5,028 nucleotides of DNA from Candidatus Falkowiibacteriota bacterium (GCA_003231075.1 QIIF01000167.1:1-5028); one strand, 5' to 3'; numbered from the stretch's first letter, positions 1 through 5,028 are shown. Translations and numbers: made by a program. The notes: generated from the sequence alone by a model not told the origin.

Positions 1-38
1 AAATTATTTGAAAATAAAAAAATTTGAATATAAATCAC
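1..38 (-). CDS. Possible 5' end of a further gene, running off the left edge
   Basis: A GTG at 38-36 on the minus strand opens a frame with no stop to the window edge, reading (M)IYIQIFLFSNN. It sits six bases after a perfect AGGAGG, the best Shine-Dalgarno in the window, and a promoter-like sequence lies about 100 bases upstream. The visible residues are hydrophobic and could begin a signal or membrane segment, but twelve codons cannot identify a product. The first five codons are identical to those of the longest reading of the glycosyltransferase gene (start at 1708), because both lie in a 17-bp exact repeat. It could instead be non-coding repeat sequence that happens to be open. Confidence 0.35.
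   Translation of the reverse strand, partial: MIYIQIFLFSNN
22..38 (-). repeat. 17-bp direct repeat, copy 1
   Basis: The minus strand reads GTGATTTATATTCAAAT, identical to positions 1692-1708 in the same orientation. This copy covers the GTG candidate start at 38. Upstream, both copies also have AAAGG: here nine extra bases separate it from the GTG, while in the other copy the two are adjacent. Confidence 0.7.
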
Positions 39-43
39 ACTAA

Positions 44-52
44 CCCTCCTTT
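44..52 (-). promoter_or_regulatory. Strong Shine-Dalgarno sequence
   Basis: The minus strand reads AAAGGAGGG, a near-perfect anti-16S match, with six bases between AGGAGG and the GTG at 38. None of the other genes whose start is visible here has a comparable site, and this is the main reason to believe that a gene begins at 38. Confidence 0.5.
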
Positions 53-84
53 GCTGAAAATGGAAATTATTATTAATCCCCCAA

Positions 85-102
85 CCCCCTTTATCAAGGG
101 GG
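85..102. repeat. Short GC palindrome (REP-like hairpin)
   Basis: CCCCCTT (85-91) and AAGGGGG (96-102) form a perfect 7-bp stem around a four-base loop. A second CCCCC at 78-82 could pair with the same G run as an alternative. No T-run follows on either strand, so it does not look like an intrinsic terminator. GC-rich palindromes of this type scattered between AT-rich genes are usual for repetitive extragenic elements. If the promoter candidate at 141-169 is real, the hairpin would lie in the 5' leader of the gene starting at 38. Confidence 0.6.
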
Positions 103-140
103 CTATCAATCCAACCATAAGCGCCATTAGGATTAATTTA

Positions 141-169
141 AACCTATCAAGTAAAAATTATTTTGTCAA
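141..169 (-). promoter_or_regulatory. Candidate sigma70-type promoter downstream of the sortase gene
   Basis: On the minus strand a consensus -35 TTGACA (169-164) is followed after exactly 17 bases by TAGGTT (146-141). Transcription would begin near A134, giving a leader of about 95 bases with the GC palindrome and the strong Shine-Dalgarno before the GTG at 38. The -35 is perfect; the -10 matches TATAAT at only three positions. The same hexamer at the same spacing occurs in front of the sortase gene. Confidence 0.4.
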
Positions 170-190
170 ATTTTTGGAATGCCTCCGCGC

Positions 191-928
191 TTACGGATTT
201 GTAATTTGTTCCGCCACTATTACCAGCCGGTTTTTAGTGGAATATATAGGATCACAAGTATATATGGTTAATGTCGGCTTTTTAGTTTGTTTCAATATGG
301 ATAAATCATCAGATTTTACTATTTTCTTTTCTTTAACGCGATAATAATATGTCTTATTGTTCCAAATTACTGAAATAATATCCCCCGCTTCCAATTTATC
401 CAAAAGATAAAAAGTCAGGTTGCTGGGCGGCAGATACTTAAAGCGGTGGCCGGTTAAAATCATATTGCCGTTTTTCTCCGGCGTTGAGCTTCGGGGCAAT
501 CTCCACGAGCCGTGGTTAAGCCCGTATTTTGAGTCCGCGGATTCAATAATGGGAATATTGACCCCTATTTTTGGGATGATTAAAGTATTATGAATTTTTA
601 CAACAGCCGATTTGGACGCTTTTCTTGCTTTTGTTTTATTTGAAGCGGAATTGTCGCTTTCTTGTATTTTGCCCTTCGCAACGGCATTTTTCCGCTCATT
701 GGCGTTATTATCCGCGCTAATCGGCAAACCGGCCATTTTTGCCGTTATTTTTTTAATAGCGTTAATATTTTTATAATCAATTTCGGAATTCTGCTTTTTG
801 CTTATCTCGTATTGTATTACGGGATAAAGAGGCAGAACTATTAAATATATTATCAAGCCCAAAGCCAAAATCTCCAATATTAACGCCAGAACCATCAGCG
901 GTTTTATATTTTTTAATTTCTTAATCAT
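191..928 (-). CDS. Membrane-anchored class D/E-like sortase
   Basis: This 245-residue protein is a sortase, a cysteine transpeptidase that cleaves a sorting motif in exported proteins and joins the acyl-enzyme product to an amine on the cell wall or on another subunit. A hydrophobic segment at about residues 11-36 follows a lysine-rich N-terminus (MIKKLKNIK), giving an N-in, C-out anchor. Residues 41-108 are a polar, Lys/Asn/Ser-rich linker of low complexity. The catalytic domain begins near 'LIIPKIGVNIPI' (115-127). The catalytic residues are His161 in LTGHRF, Cys225 in TIYTCDP and Arg234 in TKNRLVIVAE, so the triad is intact. The TxTC-D-P context fits class D/E-like enzymes better than class A or B. 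No obvious sorting substrate lies nearby. The ATG at 928 has no good ribosome-binding site; a promoter candidate ends just upstream. The family call is secure, the subclass tentative. Confidence 0.92.
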   Translation of the reverse strand: MIKKLKNIKPLMVLALILEILALGLIIYLIVLPLYPVIQYEISKKQNSEIDYKNINAIKKITAKMAGLPISADNNANERKNAVAKGKIQESDNSASNKTKARKASKSAVVKIHNTLIIPKIGVNIPIIESADSKYGLNHGSWRLPRSSTPEKNGNMILTGHRFKYLPPSNLTFYLLDKLEAGDIISVIWNNKTYYYRVKEKKIVKSDDLSILKQTKKPTLTIYTCDPIYSTKNRLVIVAEQITNP

Positions 929-934
929 AGCGCC

Positions 935-963
935 AACCTACCAAAAAATGATATAAAAGTCAA
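935..963 (-). promoter_or_regulatory. Candidate promoter of the sortase gene, possibly leaderless
   Basis: On the minus strand TTGACT (963-958) is followed after 17 bases by TAGGTT (940-935). Six bases then separate the -10 from the sortase ATG at 928, so the expected transcription start coincides with the start codon. This fits the lack of a Shine-Dalgarno there. The -10 is a weak match to consensus, so the call rests on the -35, the exact spacing and the resemblance to the site at 141-169. Confidence 0.35.
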
Positions 964-1012
964 GGGCATATCACCCCGCCTCCCTCGCTAAAGAAAAAAA
1001 ATATTGTTAGGT

Positions 1013-1693
1013 TTAATTTATTAATCTTCCCAAAAATAATTCTTTTATAATTTTAATCCCTCCTGAAAATCTTTGTCCGAAATCGCGGTATATAACGGTA
1101 ATCGGCGTTTCTTTTATTTTAAACCCGCCCGCGGAAACTTTATGCAAAATCTCGCTGCAATGCGACATCCTGTCCTGCTCAATTTTTATTTCACGGGCGG
1201 CTTTTTTGGACAATACCCTGAATCCGCTTTGCGGATCAGTTAAATTAACTCCTAAAAATACTCTGTTAAACAGCCGCGCCAACGGAATAATAATATTTTT
1301 CTTAAACCAAGGCATTTCCGATTGTTTACTCAAAAACCGCGAACCGAACACAACATCCGCCTCGCCATTGATTATCGGCTTAACCGCGCCGCTAATTTCT
1401 TCCGCCATAAATTGCCCGTCAGCGTCAAAATGCACAATAATATCAGCGCCGTTCTTGAGCGCGTACCGCGTTCCGGTCCGCAAAGCCGCGCCCTGCCCCC
1501 TATTGATAATATGGCGCAAAACGGTTATGCCGTCGCCGGAAGCAATATATTTTTTTGTTTCCACGGACGAGCCGTCGTCAACAATTATAATCTCGTCAAC
1601 ATACGGCTTGACCGCCGCCGCCACTTCCGCGATTGTTTCTTTTTCGTTATAAGCGGGAATTACGCAAAATATTTTATAATTTGATTTATGCAT
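1013..1693 (-). CDS. Family 2 glycosyltransferase (DPM1/polyprenyl-phosphate sugar transferase-like)
   Basis: A GT-A fold glycosyltransferase of about 226 residues that would move a sugar from a nucleotide donor to a lipid-phosphate or glycan acceptor at the inner face of the membrane. In numbering from the longest form (GTG at 1708), the family motifs appear in order: VIPAYNE (16-22), VDDGS (43-47), NRGQGAAL (69-76), the metal-binding DADGQ (95-99), GSRF (122-125), TDPQSGFR (157-164) with the likely catalytic Asp158, and SEI (185-187). There is no C-terminal membrane segment, unlike the GtrB and longer DPM types; the end (KIIKELFLGRLIN) is only amphipathic. I prefer the ATG at 1693 (MHKSNYKIF), because the GTG at 1708 has AAAGG directly against it and no usable spacing. 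The neighbouring sugar-nucleotide enzyme suggests a shared surface-glycan pathway. Donor and acceptor cannot be read from the sequence. Confidence 0.9.
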   Translation of the reverse strand: MHKSNYKIFCVIPAYNEKETIAEVAAAVKPYVDEIIIVDDGSSVETKKYIASGDGITVLRHIINRGQGAALRTGTRYALKNGADIIVHFDADGQFMAEEISGAVKPIINGEADVVFGSRFLSKQSEMPWFKKNIIIPLARLFNRVFLGVNLTDPQSGFRVLSKKAAREIKIEQDRMSHCSEILHKVSAGGFKIKETPITVIYRDFGQRFSGGIKIIKELFLGRLIN

Positions 1694-1708
1694 TTGAATA
1701 TAAATCAC
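1692..1708 (-). repeat. 17-bp direct repeat, copy 2
   Basis: The minus strand reads GTGATTTATATTCAAAT, identical to positions 22-38. It spans both possible starts of the glycosyltransferase: GTG at its first base and the AT of the ATG at its end. AAAGG lies directly upstream, and the long palindrome at 1715-1756 is six bases away. Confidence 0.7.
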
Positions 1709-1714
1709 CCTTTA

Positions 1715-1756
1715 CCCCGTTAAATAGGCCTTGCCTCCCGCAAGGATTTAACGGGG
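1715..1756. repeat. Long interrupted palindrome in the epimerase-glycosyltransferase gap
   Basis: An 11-bp perfect outer stem, CCCCGTTAAAT (1715-1725) with ATTTAACGGGG (1746-1756), encloses a three-base bulge (1726-1728), a 6-bp inner stem, CCTTGC (1729-1734) with GCAAGG (1740-1745), and a five-base loop. All 17 pairs are perfect. It fills most of the gap between two genes read in the same direction. No T-run follows on the minus strand, so it is not a standard terminator. It may be a mobile palindromic unit, or an mRNA structure that protects the upstream message or restricts ribosome entry at the glycosyltransferase start. Confidence 0.75.
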
Positions 1757-1772
1757 AATTATTGGCTTAAAT

Positions 1773-2810
1773 TTACGCGCTTTGGCTCCATCTTAACTGA
1801 TCCACTCCTTTCAGCCCTTTGCTCACGCGCAATTCATTAATAGTATTTTCCAATCCTTTTTCCAAAACCACCACCGGCATCCAGCCAAGCTCATTGCGGG
1901 CCTTCGCGATATCAGGCAAATTTAACGGAGTTAAAAATAAAATTTTATCATTATATGCCACTTTTGATTTTGAACCGATTATGGAAATAATTTTATTGGC
2001 TAATTCCGTAACATTAACTTCTACATCCGACCCGATATTCATCGGACCGGCAAAATTAGTTTCCATCATTTTTACGGCCGCGTCCACGCAATCATTCACA
2101 TAACAAAAGCTGGAAGAAAAATTCTCATCCCCCAAAATAACCAAATCTTCATTATCCAGCGCGCTATTGATAAAATCCGGAATCATTTGCCCGTCGCCCA
2201 ATTTCATTCTCGGACCGTAAATTCTAAAAACGCGGATAATTTTAACATCCAAATTATACGCGTTGCCGTAATTAGCCGCCATAGTTTCGGCAAACCTTTT
2301 GCCTTCGTCGTAAGAGCTTCTCTCGGAAAGAATATCAACAGCGCCCGAATAATCCTCCCGCACCTTGGCGTTGTTTTCGCTCCTGGGGCCGTAAACGACG
2401 GAAGAAGAAAAATGCATAAACTTCGCTTCGTATTTTTTCGCGGCTTCCAAAACATTCTTCATACCCAGCGACAAAGCGTCAATGGTGGCTATTTTATTTT
2501 GCTCAAAATTTTTCGGAGAGGTCGGGCAAGCTAAATGATAAATTTCTTGAATGCCCTGAAACTCAATTTTAAATTTTTTCAATTCCGGAAAATCTTCCAA
2601 ATTAATCGGCTTGGTAATATCATGGCGGATAAACACAAAATTCGGCTCCGCCAATAAATGGTCAATATTTTTTTCGCCTCCGGTGGAAAAATTATCAAGG
2701 CAGATTACTTTATTTATTTTAACCAAATCGTCGCAAAGATGCGACCCGATAAACCCGGCGCCGCCGGTGACTAATATATTTTTTTTATCAAAAATAGCTC
2801 TTTTAGGCAT
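1773..2810 (-). CDS. NAD-dependent nucleotide-sugar epimerase/decarboxylase (UXS-like extended SDR)
   Basis: A 345-residue extended short-chain dehydrogenase/reductase acting on a nucleotide sugar in the cytoplasm. The Rossmann motif TGGAGFIG (15-22) and Asp39 in DNFSTG point to NAD. The catalytic pair is Y167xxxK171 in RSSYDEGKR, with upstream Ser residues in FSSSVVYGP (134-142). Several stretches are typical of UDP-glucuronate decarboxylases: HLACPTSP (92-99), SSYDEGKRFAET (165-176), RVFRIYGPRM (193-202), DGQMIPDFI (206-214) and PDIAKARNELGWMP (299-312). However, the catalytic Glu of the T-S-E-V-Y-G motif in decarboxylases is replaced by Val138, so decarboxylation is doubtful; a 4-epimerase or 4,6-dehydratase-like role on a related sugar is possible. 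The likely job is to supply a sugar to the glycosyltransferase downstream. The ATG at 2810 has no Shine-Dalgarno; a 7-bp tandem repeat lies in its place. Confidence 0.88.
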   Translation of the reverse strand: MPKRAIFDKKNILVTGGAGFIGSHLCDDLVKINKVICLDNFSTGGEKNIDHLLAEPNFVFIRHDITKPINLEDFPELKKFKIEFQGIQEIYHLACPTSPKNFEQNKIATIDALSLGMKNVLEAAKKYEAKFMHFSSSVVYGPRSENNAKVREDYSGAVDILSERSSYDEGKRFAETMAANYGNAYNLDVKIIRVFRIYGPRMKLGDGQMIPDFINSALDNEDLVILGDENFSSSFCYVNDCVDAAVKMMETNFAGPMNIGSDVEVNVTELANKIISIIGSKSKVAYNDKILFLTPLNLPDIAKARNELGWMPVVVLEKGLENTINELRVSKGLKGVDQLRWSQSA

Positions 2811-2817
2811 AAATTTA

Positions 2818-2848
2818 GATTTAAGATTTAAGATTTAAGATTTAAGAT
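2818..2848. repeat. 7-bp tandem repeat, four copies plus a partial one
   Basis: GATTTAA is repeated four times without error (2818-2845), followed by GAT at 2846-2848. Read on the minus strand it is TTAAATC in the 5' leader of the epimerase gene, ending seven bases before the ATG. It leaves no room for a Shine-Dalgarno, and the frame upstream of the ATG contains stops, so it is not coding. The palindrome TAAGATCTTA (2843-2852) overlaps its far end. Confidence 0.8.
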
Positions 2849-2889
2849 CTTATATCCTAAATTTTACAACTTATTTTAATTCATATTTA

Positions 2890-5028
2890 TTATTTAATAT
2901 TCGCCGTTTCCAATATCCCCACGCTTACCCCTCCGCTAAAATTGTCTTCGTAAGCGTAGAATGAGCCGAGCAGCCGGCCATTCGGCTTAAAAACGCGGAC
3001 ATGGGGAGCGCCGCCCGGACCGGCGCCGGTAATAATCTCCGCCAAACCGTCATTATCAATATCGCCGGCAGCCACATTTACGCCGCCGCGAAAATTTTTG
3101 CCATAAGCGAAAAATTGCGATTTAACATTGGCGTGGTTGTCAAAAATTCTTATGTGCGGACCGCCGCCCGGACCGGGAGCGGTAATAATTTCCAATCTCT
3201 TTTTTCTCGCGCCTCCGTCAACATCTCCCAAGGCGACTCTTACTCCTCCGCGGAAATTTTTATTATAGGCGAAAAACTGCCCCTCTACAATTCCTTTCGC
3301 GCTAAAAATCCTTACTTGCGGACCGCCGGTTTTACCAGTACCCGTCACTATTTCAACTTTTCCATCCCCGTCCACATCGCCGCAAACCGCGTAAACTCCT
3401 CCGCGAAAATTTTTATTATAAGCGAAAAATTGCCCTTTGACATTTCCAAATCTGTCAAAAATCCTTACTTGCGGACCACCGCCAAAACCGGCGCCGGTAA
3501 TAATTTCATCCGTGCCGTTGCCGTCAAGATCACAGGCCGCCACATTTACGCCGCCGCGGAAATTTTTGCCGTACGCGAAAAATTGCCCTTTCAAATTTCC
3601 CTGTTCGTCAAAAATCTTCACATGCGGACCGCCGCCGGCTCCGGCTCCGGTAATAATCTCGCTTTTCCCGTCTCCATCCACATCTCCGGAAGCCACATTA
3701 ACTCCGCCTAAAAAATTATCAGCGTAAGCATTGAATTTTTTTTCAACTTTTCCGTCTTTACCGGTTATTTTAATGATACTTTGATAATCGGAGTATGGAG
3801 CTAATAATAATTTTACCTCTTTTTTTTCTAAAGTGTTCTTAGCATTTAAAACAGCGGCGTATAAATTAACTCTTCCGCTCCCCAGCTGATTTAAATATTT
3901 CGGATTAAGGCGATTAATATTGTCAGCTGTTTTCAGAATAGTCTCAACAACTTGCTTTCTGCTGAATTCCGGATTAGCATCCTCCACCAAAGCAATGGCG
4001 GCGCTTATCACGGGAGTAGCCATAGATGTGCCGGACCAATAACCGTCATAATATTTATTGAAATATTTTCCATCTACTTGGTGAGACGGAGAATAAACCA
4101 TTGTGCCGTAAAAACTTAATCCCGGCGCGGCAATATCCACGCAATTAAAACCAAAACTGGAAAAAATGGCCTTTTGGTCAATAGTATCGGTAGCGGCGAC
4201 TCCGATTACTCTATTCTCCTTCCCGCCGTCATTGCACGCCGGATACATAGGAGTCTTATCCAAAGAATACCCTCCCGCGCCCCCCTCCTCGTTTCCGGCC
4301 GCGGCAACAACGATTATACCGGCATCATACGCGCGCTTAATGGCGTCATCCAAACTCCGGCTAAAACCAAAACCGGTAAAACTGAGATTAATCACATCCG
4401 CCCCGTTAGCTATCGCGTAGTCAATCGCCTTAACCACATCATTGGTATTTCCTTTTCCGTCATCGCCCAAAACTTTAAGCGGCATAATTTTCGCTTTCCA
4501 TGCCACGCCGGCAACGCCGGCGGCGTTATTGCCGGAAGCGGCGGCGATGCCTGCCACTATTGTGCCGTGTAAAATACCGGCCTCGGTAAACCCTTTTTTG
4601 AATTTAGGAGCTGGATCAGCCGTATTATTCACAAAATCCCAACCGTGAACATCGTCAATAAAACCGTTTTTATCATCATCAATGCCGTTATTCGGCACCT
4701 CATTCTCGTTACGCCAAATATTATCGCGCAAGTCAGGATGATCAATCTGCACTCCCGAATCCAAAATAGCGATAACGATATCCCCCGTCCCTCTTACTTC
4801 GTCCCATGCCTCCGGGGCTTTTATTTTTTTCAAATACCATTGTTTATTATAATAAGTATCGGACGGAATAATGGCGGCCTTGAATAAATAATTCGGCTCG
4901 GCATATTCAACTTTCGGATTATTTTTAAATTTTTTCAATACATCGCTAAAATTTTTCCCCGACGATATTTTTACAACTTTAAAATCACTATTTCCTTTAA
5001 ATTTCACCAATATCTCATCCGCCACTCT
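2890..5028 (-). CDS. Subtilisin-family (S8) protease with C-terminal FG-GAP-like propeller, 5' end cut off
   Basis: An exported serine endopeptidase; 712 codons are visible and the frame is still open at the window edge. The GTG at 5025 (residue 1 here) is preceded by an in-frame Arg codon and lies inside the propeptide, so the signal peptide and true start are outside. Residues 4-50 resemble the end of an I9-type inhibitor propeptide (EILVKFK ... VEYAEPNYLF). The catalytic domain runs from about 60 to 395, with Asp89 (AILDSGV), His153 (ILHGT), oxyanion Asn245 (AAAGNE) and Ser334 (SGTSMATP) all present. An Asp-rich stretch at 113-131 is typical of calcium-binding loops in this subgroup. From about residue 403 come 51-residue repeats with D-x-D-x-D-G loops, predicted to form a beta-propeller that could bind substrate or a surface. 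There is no LPXTG-like motif or C-terminal membrane segment, so it is probably secreted or held by the propeller. It lies 79 bases upstream of the epimerase gene. Confidence 0.95.
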   Translation of the reverse strand, partial: RVADEILVKFKGNSDFKVVKISSGKNFSDVLKKFKNNPKVEYAEPNYLFKAAIIPSDTYYNKQWYLKKIKAPEAWDEVRGTGDIVIAILDSGVQIDHPDLRDNIWRNENEVPNNGIDDDKNGFIDDVHGWDFVNNTADPAPKFKKGFTEAGILHGTIVAGIAAASGNNAAGVAGVAWKAKIMPLKVLGDDGKGNTNDVVKAIDYAIANGADVINLSFTGFGFSRSLDDAIKRAYDAGIIVVAAAGNEEGGAGGYSLDKTPMYPACNDGGKENRVIGVAATDTIDQKAIFSSFGFNCVDIAAPGLSFYGTMVYSPSHQVDGKYFNKYYDGYWSGTSMATPVISAAIALVEDANPEFSRKQVVETILKTADNINRLNPKYLNQLGSGRVNLYAAVLNAKNTLEKKEVKLLLAPYSDYQSIIKITGKDGKVEKKFNAYADNFLGGVNVASGDVDGDGKSEIITGAGAGGGPHVKIFDEQGNLKGQFFAYGKNFRGGVNVAACDLDGNGTDEIITGAGFGGGPQVRIFDRFGNVKGQFFAYNKNFRGGVYAVCGDVDGDGKVEIVTGTGKTGGPQVRIFSAKGIVEGQFFAYNKNFRGGVRVALGDVDGGARKKRLEIITAPGPGGGPHIRIFDNHANVKSQFFAYGKNFRGGVNVAAGDIDNDGLAEIITGAGPGGAPHVRVFKPNGRLLGSFYAYEDNFSGGVSVGILETANIK
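2893..3735 (-). repeat. Coding array of about 153-bp FG-GAP-like repeats in the subtilase gene
   Basis: Five full units and a partial sixth each begin at an F-x-A-Y motif: 3735-3583, 3582-3430, 3429-3277, 3276-3115, 3114-2962, then 2961-2893. Four full units are 51 codons; the fourth has 54, because its calcium loop reads DVDGGARKKRLE instead of DVDGDGKVE. The consensus is FFAY-x-KNFRGGV, then DxDxDG, EIITGAG, GGGPHVRIF and KGQ. The DNA is also highly similar between units: units 2 and 5 share the FFAYGKNFRGGVNVA segment with few base changes, and units 3 and 4 share FFAYNKNFRGGV. This suggests expansion by tandem duplication. Confidence 0.85.

Noticed and set aside
1206..1684. Overlapping plus-strand open frames opposite the glycosyltransferase gene
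   Set aside because: The minus-strand frame has all family motifs. The plus-strand peptides show no recognisable domain and are explained by GC-rich codons in the complement.
1715..1756. Intrinsic terminator for the epimerase mRNA
   Set aside because: The stem is strong, but the minus strand continues with TAAAGGG and the plus strand with AATTATTGG, so there is no T-run on either side.
2187..2534. Plus- and minus-strand open frames within the epimerase gene
   Set aside because: They overlap the strongly conserved Y-K and IYGPRM region of the epimerase in other frames and have no independent support.
2849..2869. Promoter for the epimerase gene (TATAAG at 2854-2849, TTGTAA at 2869-2864)
   Set aside because: The spacing is only nine bases and the region is so AT-rich that such hexamers are expected by chance.
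3001..3711. Long plus-strand open frame of 236 codons opposite the repeats of the subtilase gene
   Set aside because: It is an antisense shadow of the FG-GAP repeats. Its apparent internal repeats mirror the real coding units, and it shows no domain of its own.
2962..3735. Regularly spaced repeats that could suggest a CRISPR or other non-coding array
   Set aside because: The period is 153 bases, in frame, with variation concentrated at permissive residues. It encodes protein blades and has no spacers.
5023..5025. GTG at 5025 as the true start of the subtilase
   Set aside because: An in-frame codon precedes it at the edge, and the sequence there is already propeptide-like with no signal peptide, so the start must lie outside the window.

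Overview
This window looks like a piece of a Patescibacteria (CPR, Parcubacteria-like) genome. The evidence is indirect: AT-rich DNA with short intergenic gaps, all genes on one strand, a small single-pass sortase, and a secreted subtilase carrying a C-terminal array of 'FFAY-NFRGG-...-D-D-DG-EIITGAG-GGGPHVRIF' repeats, a style I associate with secreted proteins of that group. No rRNA, tRNA or CRISPR locus is present to confirm the taxonomy.

All four substantial genes lie on the minus strand, so transcription runs from right to left. From the right: (1) a 5'-truncated subtilisin-family (S8) protease with an I9-like propeptide remnant, an intact D/H/N/S active site and a C-terminal FG-GAP-like propeller (2890-5028); (2) an extended-SDR nucleotide-sugar enzyme of the UDP-glucuronate decarboxylase/epimerase type (1773-2810); (3) a cytosolic family 2 glycosyltransferase of the DPM1-like type (1013-1693, possibly starting at 1708); (4) a membrane-anchored class D/E-like sortase (191-928). 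A fifth gene may start at 38 with a GTG behind a perfect Shine-Dalgarno and run off the left edge.

The theme is the cell surface: a sugar-nucleotide enzyme and a glycosyltransferase that could build a surface glycan, a sortase that would attach or polymerise surface proteins, and an exported protease. The protease carries no visible sorting signal at its C-terminus, so a direct sortase-substrate relation is not supported.

The intergenic gaps hold the less ordinary material: a 17-bp exact repeat placed at two candidate gene starts, a long interrupted palindrome just upstream of the glycosyltransferase, a C5/G5 palindrome downstream of the sortase, a (TTAAATC)4 tandem repeat where the epimerase ribosome-binding site should be, and two promoter candidates with the same TTGAC(A/T)-17 bp-TAGGTT layout. 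No gene-free stretch exceeds about 155 bases, and I find no convincing new multi-gene system. The most notable protein observations are the substituted catalytic Glu in the UXS-like enzyme and the apparently circularly closed six-blade propeller on the protease.
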